NCBI GenBank assembly: GCA_030323885.1
Contig: CM059190.1
Location: 87,891,865-87,955,864, forward strand
DNA: 64,000 nt
Direction of reading: 5' to 3'
DNA from: Branchipolynoe longqiensis
Taxonomy: Eukaryota; Annelida; Polychaeta; Phyllodocida; Polynoidae
Part shown: in pieces, positions 11,937-20,349 of the stretch
Numbering within the stretch: the stretch's first letter is position 1
How the letters are laid out: every line of letters begins with the position of its first letter
Notes under the pieces: model-generated
What the model was told of the DNA's origin: nothing
Seen by the model: only the letters and a program-made list of their open reading frames with translations
The model's database searches: none
Program-made: the position numbers and the translations under genes

Positions 11937-13329
11937 ATGGAGTCGTGGGACAACCCTGGCCTAGACGGTCTGAATCTCCACCCCACCACCGACACGCCAA
12001 CGCCAGACGCTAGGGAGGCTGCAGGGAATGCGGTGAAGATAAAAGCCAAAGTGGAGCCAGGACATGCATACGTGGATAAGCCGCTGCCTGCATCGGGCTA
12101 CCCTCAGGTGAAACCAATCCAGGGTGATCCCACGCCGAGTCCTCTCCCACAGGGGGCCCCGGGGCACCTGGACCAGTTCACAGAGGAAGCGGGTCAGTCT
12201 GGACCCCAGGGCGACTTTGTCGACCAGTTACGGGGTGGCGACGGTCACAGAGAGGGGGTGGACCTGCTCAACCAGCTCATAGTGCCACTCAGCGGCCCTC
12301 GTTCGCTGACCACAGAGGAGCAGTTCCCCGCGGCCACTGTACTCGGAGTTGAACCAATGATTGAACCAAAGACGGAGCGCTACGAGCTGCCACCTGGTGG
12401 CTATATCGAAATCGAGACCGCCGAGCCGGTCCAGGCCGTGCGGGGCAGCCCCGTGGTGCCAACAACAACCCCGCCCTTCTCTCAGGCCGCAGCGGAGTAT
12501 GCCCTGTCTCGTTACGACACGGCCTTTGACCTGTCACAGTCGGCCAAAGCTGGAACACTGCAAATGCAATGCAGCACGGCAACCCCCGAGCGGACTGATC
12601 TCATTCAGGCAGTGAAAGATGAGGTCACGCGGTGTGACGTCACTGACGGCGTGTCGCCGGTAACGCCGACTGACGATAACAGCAGCAGTCTCCACCCACC
12701 ACACGACGACGTCGAAAACTTCCCACCGCCCTCTTCTGAACGCGCTGGAACGCCGCCTGATGACGTCACAGATGCTGCCCGTTTCGATGACGTCACCGAG
12801 TCATCGCGCTGCGATGAATCTAGCAAAGTCAAAGAACAGAAAGCGCTGGGCGCTCCAGACCAACATGTAGGATGTCGTAAAATGTGCATACCGAGTCCAA
12901 AAAAGTCTCCGTCGACTGGAACCTCCGATTCCGGCCCCGCCGTCGATGCCAACCTACTCCTGCACATGTATAATACGGTGCTGGAGGAGAACATTGAGAG
13001 GTTGCACCCTACACGGGATAGCAGCAGCAATAACAACAATGGCAGTGTCAACAACAATGACCCGTCAGAGAGTGCGGCGTCGCCGGGGACTGGTCCCTCG
13101 CCACCACCCACTATTACTGGCCCGTCTGAGATCCCCGGGGGCGCCGTGGACGTGGAGGCCGGGGTGCCTTTCCGGGCAGAGGTCTGCAAAGTACTGGAGA
13201 CTATGTGTCGCCGGGTGTTTATCGATGCGCAAAGGTTTGTGCGCATAACGGGCACCCTGCGCTTCTGCATTGACGATGTTGAGGCGGTCACGATGCCAGA
13301 GGTGCACCACCTGGTGGCTGTGGTCAAAG
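11937..13329 (+). CDS. Zinc-finger gene, coding exon 1
   Basis: It starts at an ATG in context AACATGG and ends AAAG before GTAAGT, in phase 1. It encodes the 464-residue N-terminal region: low complexity, acidic and Ser/Pro/Asn-rich, then a more ordered segment containing EVCKVLETMCRR. VKDE fits the SUMOylation consensus. The exon is GC-richer than its surroundings and contains three TGACGTCA octamers. A 266-residue antisense open frame across it is a shadow. Confidence 0.88.
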
Positions 13330-16300
13330 GTAAGTTGACTTCAGTTAAAGTTTGCGTAATGGCCGGGTGCGATGGCCTAATCGGTAGAACGCGGGCCTGG
13401 CGCATGGAAGGTCGGGTCCCAGTCGAGTCAAACCAATGACTTTAAAATTGATACTTGTTGCTTCCTAGCTTAGCGATCGGCATTAATAGGATAGGGCAAT
13501 GACTGGTTAACCATGAGTGGACACTGTCACAAGGCGGTACCCGTCCTGATGTGACCTTAGATGTTGCTAGGACATAAAACAACAAACAAACAAAGCAATG
13601 CTTATGCAGTAATAATATGTTGATAGGTCCCACAAACAATCATTTGGGCATTAATTAATAACCTTTCTTTGCCATTGTAGGATACCGCGCAAAAAGAGGT
13701 CGACCAAGAAAAACATTACCATCCATTTTGAATCAACAGTCTGAATTGGGTAAGAGGCTAATCTAGTAGGATAAATTTAACCTCACGATACTTTACTGTG
13801 CTCTATAAAATGATATGTATTCTCAGATTTTAGTTTGGAAGATTACACGAAAATAAAATGAAACAACTTCGATGACTTGAACCATAACTTAAAAAATCGC
13901 ATTTCCAATACGACTTTAAAAAATCCTATTTAGTGATATATCTTAAATTAAACAAAAACAACAACAAAAAGATGCAAGTGAAATGTTGTGTAAATGAAAT
14001 AGTGTGAAAAGGAGAAAAGATATGATGTTAAATATATAAGTAGGCCCCCTACATCTATTTGAATACTTACTTTCAGTGGGCGAGAAACGGCTACTAAAGC
14101 CTGATCATGAGGTACAAGCGGAGTCTGATGAACAACCGGAAAGTGAGGCAGTTACAGAGCCAGATACATTGTCTGAGGCGGCTTACAGCAGGACGCAAGA
14201 TGAAGGTAAGGCCGGGTTAGAGATAAGTAGTCCAATTACTGTGTGTAACGGACTGGCATCTGCCATACCTGACTCTTTAATGCAAAAAAAATTAAGCAAC
14301 AACAAAAATACAAAAAAAACATACAAACTAAATAACAACATACTTGGTTCTCAGGAATCATCGCTTTAAAAAAAATTCCAACCCAAATTTTATAGTAGCA
14401 ATTTAAAAAAAAGTCATTTCACACTGAATTTCAATGTCAGTTATGGCCAATTTTTGCTGTTTGTTGTTTTATGTCCTAGCAACATTTAACATTTAAGCTC
14501 AGCTTTACAGTCAATTGCTTTTCTCTAATCAAAGAAAGAAAAGTAATAACAAAATTACTGTCCTAAATTTCTTGAAACAAATAACATTTTAGGGTTAAAA
14601 ACCGCCCGCCCGTCACAGATTCTGACAAAATTTGCCTGAGAAACAATTGAAATTTAAAAATATTTAAATTGGTTATCTGTTAGTGTTATGCTATAAATCT
14701 TAGACATGATTAGAAGTAAGCAAAGATGACTACACCATCTACTTAGCATTGTCATTATTTGGTAATTAACATCATACAGTATGCATTTTCCATTTGCTCG
14801 CTGCAGAAATACCTGCTGTGAGACAGATCTACAGATGCATACATTGCACATACTCTACACGTCACGCAGGCTTCTATCGCAAACACATGCGCGTCAAGCA
14901 CGTCAAGTCTGTCACCATAGAAATGGAGAAAACTCGCAGCATAATAATAGCAGTAAGTGTTTTGCTGATATTCTAGGGACTCCATTCTTGTTACCATTTC
15001 CAGCACATAGCTTGTCACAGATGACGTCATGTGTTGATATGAGTATTCAAATGGATAGTCAGTTAGATACTATATCAGCATGTCGGTGTTGTTGCTCCGA
15101 TTTTGTAGGAAAACTTCCCATTTTACGATTCCATGTACAAATCTTCCGATTTTCACTCTCATAGGCAAAAACTTACAGCAGCTTAGAATAAAGACATCAG
15201 CAGCTCAAGGTGGCAAGCAGAGCCTAGAAAATGACACATAGACACATGGTGGGATGCATGATGAGACCTGTCTGAAAAGGTATATAATATAATTATATAT
15301 ACATATTATATATTGTATCCTTATACTATGTCATGATATATGTCCAATTGTCATGCCATGTGTTGCAGCACAAAAACTTATCTTCTTAATCAGATGTTAA
15401 AATGTTCCCATTTTTGGTCACACAATGTTGGCATCTCTGTGAAAATCCAAACAAGTAGTCAGTTGGATAAAGAGGCAGCAGTCTATATTTAGTCCTTCAG
15501 TGTAATTGAAAACCGACCCAATTAAAAGTAACCTAGCCACCCCAGTATCTATTGATATACAAACTGGCATCTTTTTAAATAGGTTTAATAAGTAAGTAAC
15601 ACAGTGGCACTTACACAATGTTCACTGTGAACAACTCATGGATTCACTGTTTGACTTTTATTTCTGCTTCAGCCAAAAAGAAAACGAGGTCGTCCCCGGA
15701 AAGTCATAGCTGTTCCCAAAGAGGAACCGGAAGTTGAGGAAGACGCTATGGAGGGGACGAAGATGGGGAAGGAGGAGTGTGAAGGTGAGGAGGCGGTTAC
15801 GGACAGTGAAACAGATAATGAGGTTGCGGATGTCACCTTTGAACCGGGCAGTGACCTGAAGGTGGAGGAGGGGGATGCTGACACTGGTGCTAGTGAGAAG
15901 CGAATGACCCGGTCCTCCAAGCCATGCAAGTTCAAGTGTGAGAAGTGCCCATATGAGACGGACCACAGTGGACACTACCGCGACCACCTTAACCGGCACA
16001 TGGGTGTGAAGCCCCACCAGTGCTCCATCTGCCCCAAGTCATTCATCCGCGTCGACGACCTGCGCAAGCATGAGTCGATCCATGAGCGCACCTATGAGTG
16101 TAAGGTGTGTGGCATGCAGTGCGCCGACCGCACCGCCATGAAGGTGCATGCCAAGGAGGTGCATGGCGAAGACGGTCGGTTGCAGCTGTTCCCATGCACT
16201 GTCTGCAAGAAAAGCTTGCCAACACATGCGGACCGTGAGCGACATGTTGAGGCCAAGCACAACCACATCTGCAATGTATGCGGTGAGAACTTCACCCGCA

Positions 16301-19300
16301 TCACTCTGCTGAAGAAGCACAAGGGTGACGCACACCCCAGAGAGAGCCTCACCTGCACCATCTGCCTCAAGACATGCGCCAGCAAGGGTGCCATCCGCAA
16401 GCACATGCACCGGCATCGTGCAGGCTCGAGCTTCCCCTGCGACATCTGCCACCGCTCGTTCACTGCGCAGAGCACGTTATACCACCATAAGCGCGGCGTG
16501 CACTCAGACCTGAAGCCATACAAATGCATCCAGTGTGAGAAGCGCTTCAACTTCCACCACAGCCTCAAGCTGCATATGTTGCAACATAAGGGCGTACGGC
16601 CATACCAGTGTGATGCCTGCGACAAAACTTACCTCACCTCCACACACCTCAAGAGCCACAAGCAGGCCGTCCACTCAGACTCCAAGAAGTACAAGTGCAT
16701 CATCTGCAATAAGCGCTTCCCTTACGAGAACTCGCTCAAGATGCACATGATGCTACATACTGGTGACCGCCCATTCCTTTGCAACCGCTGTGGAAGAGGC
16801 TTCGTCAATCACAGCGCACTGAAGGTGGGTTTAACTTATTATGGTTCCTTCATAGTCAAGTAATGAAAGCAGTCTTTGTCGCATCGCGACCGACAGCATG
16901 ATGATGATGATGATCATTGTCATTCATTACTTGCCTGGTATGATCGTTATAATTGGCACTGGGTGCGGTGCCTTAATGGGTAGAGCGCGGGCCCACTTGC
17001 GGAAGGTCGGGAATTTGGTTCTTGGTCGAGTCAAACCAATGAATTAAAAATTGATACTTGTTGCTTCCTAGCCTAGCACTCGGCATTAATAGGATAGGGC
17101 AAGGACTGGTTAGCCCAGTGTCAGGATAATCTGACTGAGTGGGATATCAGGTAATGATGCCGGCGGCCTGATTTCCCAGTGGGGCAGCACTATAAGTCGT
17201 CATGAGTGCACACTGTCACAAGTCGGTACCCATCCTGATATGACCTTAGATGTCAGGATGTAAAGCTCCAACAACCAGCCAACTTCGGCTATTGCAGGGT
17301 TCATTCATCTAAACACAATTAAAGGAAAGCAACTGGAGAAAAAACCACCAACAAAAGTGAAACCGGGTGGTGATGTCTTCGTACATCCCTTACTTACTCT
17401 TCCAGTACATGCTTTGTTGAATAAACTGGGAATTTGTGTCAAGATCTGCTGAAAAGCATTTGACGGAGTAAGAAACTGACCATATCTAATGGTCTTTAAT
17501 TTAATGTTGTATTATGACGTTTGCTCAAGTTGCAATTTATGTTTAAAAGTCAATCAATAGTTCAATAGTTGGTAGCAGCGGAGATAGTTATTATCATTTT
17601 GTGTTGGGGCATATTCACTTTTTTGGGGTGTTGGGAAGATATGTTAGCAAAAATGGTTAGCAAAAATTAATGTTGATTCTGTATCTTGTATATGTGTGTA
17701 CTGAACTAATGAATACTACGTCTTCTTTAATATTTTATTTTGGTATAATTGTTTTGTTTGTGTGGTGTTGTTTTACGTCCTAGGAACATTTAAGGTCATA
17801 TCAGGACAGCTGAAGATTGTTGTTCCAACGAATGATTGTGGTACAAAATCTTTCATCTTGAAATGTCTGTCCCCACCAGGCAGTATTTATAGGTATATCA
17901 CGGTTACAGCCTCATGCTGTCAGGCAGGTGATATTCTTTGACAGACCACCCCACATTTTTCGGACGAAGTAAAAACAAGAAATCTTGTACCAAATAAAAA
18001 ATACCCACTTCCCGAAATTCTGCTAAATTGTAGGGCCCCTACCTGGGAAACAAGTAAGTTTGTACTTTTATCTAGCTGTAAATTTATTCCCCCCCATCTC
18101 GTGCCTGTGCTTGCGTATGGCACCCTTGCTGGCACATGTCTTGAGGCAGATGGTGCAGGTGAGGCTCTCATTGTGATGCACCCTTGTGTTTCTTCAGCAG
18201 GGTGATGCGGGTAAAGTTCTCACCACATACATTGTGCAATTATTCCAAATCTCGGAATAAAGCTCCCTGTGTTCTTCCTTAACCAGACTCACGAAGCCTC
18301 GCATGTGGACTCCAAGGAGTGGGAGTGCCAGATCTGCAAGAAGATGTACAAGACGGAAGCCCTGTTGCGCGCGCATCGCCGACGTCACACCCAGGAGGGG
18401 TCGCGCTTCATGTGTGATGTCTGTGGTCACACCTTTATGTACAAATCGAACCTCGAGGCACACTACACTGTTCACTCCAACGAGCGCAAGTACAACTGTC
18501 ACGAGTGTGGCTGCACCTTCAAGACAGCTGCGACGCTCTACTCGCATAGGCTTGTCCATAAGACAGAGTCACCCTTCAAATGTTCAGTTTGCAATAAGGC
18601 ATTTAAGAGCAAAGAGCGCAAGTTGGCACATGAAAAGCGACATTTAGGAGATAAGCCTTTTCAGTGTGAGATTTGTAAACGCGCGTTCCCGGATAAGGGT
18701 GGTTTGAGTAAGCATGCAAAGACTGTGCACTCGAAGGTGAAACGCTTTGTTTGTCCAGTGTGTAAGAAGACTTGTTCGCGAGCTGATAACCTTCGTGTGC
18801 ATATGAGGATTCATCGTGAACCGAGTTTACTTAAGTTGGATTGGAAAGCATTGATGACTAATGAGCAAGACGAGCAGGATGTCACTGGTGGTGATGATAT
18901 GGATTTATTTGCGCCTATGGAGCAGGGAGTCCGGTTAACAGACGATGTTAGGTTACGAGTACCAGCACCACCGCCTGCATCTATCGACAATGCACAAGTT
19001 CCAGTGAGCGATGGACATGTGCATTTAGCGCAGCAGGAAGGCATAGTGGGTGAGATGCATCTTGCCAGTGATCCAGTCCAGCCATGTGATCTCCGCCAGG
19101 TCATCTCGCAGCATCAACATCGTCACGTCGCTCCAGCATCGCTCCAGCCATCATCGCATCTTCCTGGGGTCCACATCCCACATCATCACACAAGTGACAC
19201 TAGCAGCAGTACTGTCACCACCAACCCTGGCCAGCACCCAGGCGTACTGGTGGTACCAGATCCCACATTCCAACACAATCTCCACTCTCTGCAGGTCCGG

Positions 19301-19621
19301 CCACCAGGCCTCAGCACCGTGGGCTTGCCGCAGCAGCACCAGCTGGTGTCGGTTCCGCAACTCATCACCAACGCGCACTCACTTCCGGCTCCGCCGCCCG
19401 CGCACCACCAGCAGTTTGAGGCGCTGGGCCCTGGCTCCGAGGAGACTCTTCGCACTTTGCAGCTGGTCAATGTCATCCCACCCGCCGCCCACTCTGGTGG
19501 TGGTGGTGGTGATGACGGCAGCAACCTGGCCACCGTGCCGCATGCATCCATGCGGGACTATGCCGAGCACGCCATGCTGTTCATGCAGTACCAGAACCTT
19601 CAGAACTCACACCAGCAATAA
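11937..19621 (+). CDS. C2H2 zinc-finger protein with two AT-hooks (six coding exons)
   Basis: Coding exons join as 11937-13329, 13681-13749, 14077-14205, 14807-14952, 15673-16824 and 18287-19621. All introns are GT-AG and phases match, giving 1407 residues. Residues 1-464 are acidic and Pro/Ser/Thr-rich and probably disordered, except a compact Cys/Val-rich stretch near 415-464. AT-hooks with core KRGRPRK lie at 469-475 and about 583-589. Finger 1 (CX2CX12HX4H) is at 541-562, and 17 more run from about 668 to 1139. The tail to 1407 is rich in His, Gln and Pro. Finger 12 is split by intron 5 and becomes a perfect CX2CX12HX3H only after splicing, which supports the model. AT-hooks bind the minor groove of AT-rich DNA and C2H2 fingers the major groove, so a nuclear DNA-binding role is likely. 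Eighteen fingers plus an AT-hook recalls vertebrate ZFAT, but I cannot establish orthology, so no symbol is given. Confidence 0.9.
12635..12795 (+). promoter_or_regulatory. Cluster of three CRE octamers inside coding exon 1
   Basis: TGACGTCA occurs exactly at 12635-12642, 12761-12768 and 12788-12795. This is the binding site of CREB/ATF bZIP proteins. The octamers coincide with codons for D-V-T repeats, so they may be protein-driven rather than regulatory. A fourth copy is in intron 4 at 15022-15029. Confidence 0.3.
13362..13594 (+). mobile_element. SINE-B at the start of zinc-finger intron 1
   Basis: The head begins about 32 bases after the exon 1 donor. The middle of the body is deleted (the GATAATGTGACTGAGTGGGA section is absent). 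Tail ATAAAACAACAAACAAACAA. Confidence 0.85.
13681..13749 (+). CDS. Zinc-finger gene, coding exon 2 (AT-hook 1)
   Basis: This 69-nt exon follows CCATTGTAG and ends before GTAAGA, phase 1 to phase 1. It reads GYRAKRGRPRKTLPS and then a short polar run. KRGRPRK is a canonical AT-hook (basic residues around the GRP core). Confidence 0.85.
14077..14205 (+). CDS. Zinc-finger gene, coding exon 3 (acidic linker)
   Basis: This 129-nt exon lies between TACTTTCAG and GTAAGG, phase 1 to phase 1. It encodes VGEKRLLKPDHEVQAE followed by a Glu/Asp/Ser-rich linker ending TQDE. Open frame continues into the intron but has no protein-like character there. Confidence 0.78.
14807..14952 (+). CDS. Zinc-finger gene, coding exon 4 (finger 1)
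   Basis: This 146-nt exon follows GCTCGCTGCAG and ends before GTAAGT, phase 1 to phase 0. It carries one C2H2 finger: YRCIHCTYS with the His pair in HMRVKH, spacing CX2CX12HX4H. The finger stands alone, separated from the main array by the second AT-hook and an acidic linker. Confidence 0.85.
15673..16824 (+). CDS. Zinc-finger gene, coding exon 5 (AT-hook 2 and fingers 2-12)
   Basis: This 1152-nt exon follows TTCTGCTTCAG and ends GAAG before GTGGGT, phase 0 to phase 0. It opens with PKRKRGRPRKVIAVP, the second AT-hook, then an acidic stretch, then ten complete C2H2 fingers and the first part of finger 12. Each complete finger has aromatic-X-C-X2-C and a His pair 3-4 residues apart. Linkers are mostly not the TGEKP type. 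An ATG at 15748 is internal; the frame is open back to the splice acceptor. Confidence 0.92.
16961..17278 (+). mobile_element. SINE-B in zinc-finger intron 5
   Basis: Head GGTGCGGTGCCTTAATGGGT, body starting CGAGTCAAACCAATGAATT, tail GATGTAAAGCTCCAACAACC. Same orientation as the gene. A reversed tail fragment lies at 17758-17812. Confidence 0.85.
18104..18236 (-). pseudogene. Inverted intronic copy of a piece of zinc-finger exon 5
   Basis: Read on the - strand, this stretch closely matches exon 5 from about 16271 to 16403, covering fingers 6-7. It includes the run encoding RASPAPSASRH in the shadow frame in both places. There are scattered substitutions and a gap of a few bases. It lies in intron 5, about 50 bases before the last exon, and carries no splice context of its own. 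It is a non-coding duplicated fragment. Confidence 0.8.
18287..19621 (+). CDS. Zinc-finger gene, terminal coding exon (fingers 12-18 and His/Gln-rich tail)
   Basis: The acceptor TTCCTTAACCAG ends at 18286. The exon begins with THEASH, which supplies both zinc-binding His of finger 12, and then carries fingers 13-18. About 270 further residues are acidic and then rich in His, Gln, Pro and Ser, a usual activation-domain composition. The stop is TAA at 19619-19621. Confidence 0.9.
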   Translation, partial: THEASHVDSKEWECQICKKMYKTEALLRAHRRRHTQEGSRFMCDVCGHTFMYKSNLEAHYTVHSNERKYNCHECGCTFKTAATLYSHRLVHKTESPFKCSVCNKAFKSKERKLAHEKRHLGDKPFQCEICKRAFPDKGGLSKHAKTVHSKVKRFVCPVCKKTCSRADNLRVHMRIHREPSLLKLDWKALMTNEQDEQDVTGGDDMDLFAPMEQGVRLTDDVRLRVPAPPPASIDNAQVPVSDGHVHLAQQEGIVGEMHLASDPVQPCDLRQVISQHQHRHVAPASLQPSSHLPGVHIPHHHTSDTSSSTVTTNPGQHPGVLVVPDPTFQHNLHSLQVRPPGLSTVGLPQQHQLVSVPQLITNAHSLPAPPPAHHQQFEALGPGSEETLRTLQLVNVIPPAAHSGGGGGDDGSNLATVPHASMRDYAEHAMLFMQYQNLQNSHQQ

Positions 19622-19755
19622 CCAAGGATCACTCCCTGCCCCCGTCCTCTGTCCTACCCCACCTCCTCCTCCTCCCCTCCTCCTTCCCCTTCCTCCTTCC
19701 CCCCCACGCCCCCTCTCCATCCTTCCGCCACCCCACCTCAATAACCAACGGACTG

Positions 19756-20349
19756 CCCAGTGTCACGGTTTCAGTTCTCAAGCAGTTGCAGTTCTCAACA
19801 TTGCTTCTGCGCATGCGTCAAAGCATCTGCGCATGCGTCAAAGCATCGTCTGCGCATGTCTCAACATTAGCCCGATTCAAACCATCGCCAATCGCCGCAA
19901 ATCGATGTCACTATAGTGTCAGTGTGACTAACCGTATAAATTTAATATAACCTTTTCGGTAAACATGTTTTCTATATGTGTACCAAGCAATTTATTTCTA
20001 GGTGTGGTTTTAGAGATATTTAACTTTTTCTGCATGAAGATTGCTCATGACCATTGACAATGCCTTGAGTTTGGCGGGACGCGCAGTGCAAAACATTATT
20101 CAAAATTAATAGAAATCCCGAACCCTAACCATATCAATTCAATATAATCGTGTTGGTAAACATGTTTTCTATATGTGTACCAAGCGATTTGTTTCTAGGT
20201 GGTTTGGTTTTAGAGATATTTCACTTTTTCTGTGTGAAGATTACTCATGACCATTGAAAATGCACAGACGATGCCATTAGATGTTGACGCATGTGCAGAA
20301 GCGATGTTGAGAACTGCAACTGCTTGAGAACTGAAACTGCGACACCGGC
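19756..20349. mobile_element. Long-TIR MITE just after the zinc-finger stop codon
   Basis: About 65 bp beginning CAGTGTCACGGTTTCAGTTC is inverted at 20284-20349. Between the arms are two direct subunits of about 197 bp (each with GTAAACATGTTTTCTATATG). Related sequence recurs at 41606-42000 and 45255-45335. Confidence 0.78.

Noticed and set aside
12605..13405. 266-residue antisense open frame
   Set aside because: Shadow of zinc-finger exon 1; Ser/Leu/Arg-rich from complementary codons, no splice or domain support.
16039..16625. Antisense frames of 137 and 177 residues
   Set aside because: Shadow of the C2H2 array in exon 5; zinc-finger codons commonly leave the reverse frame open.
15748..16863. 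Separate zinc-finger gene starting at 15748
   Set aside because: The frame is open back to a good acceptor at 15672 and includes an AT-hook, so this Met is internal; finger 12 is completed only by splicing to 18287.
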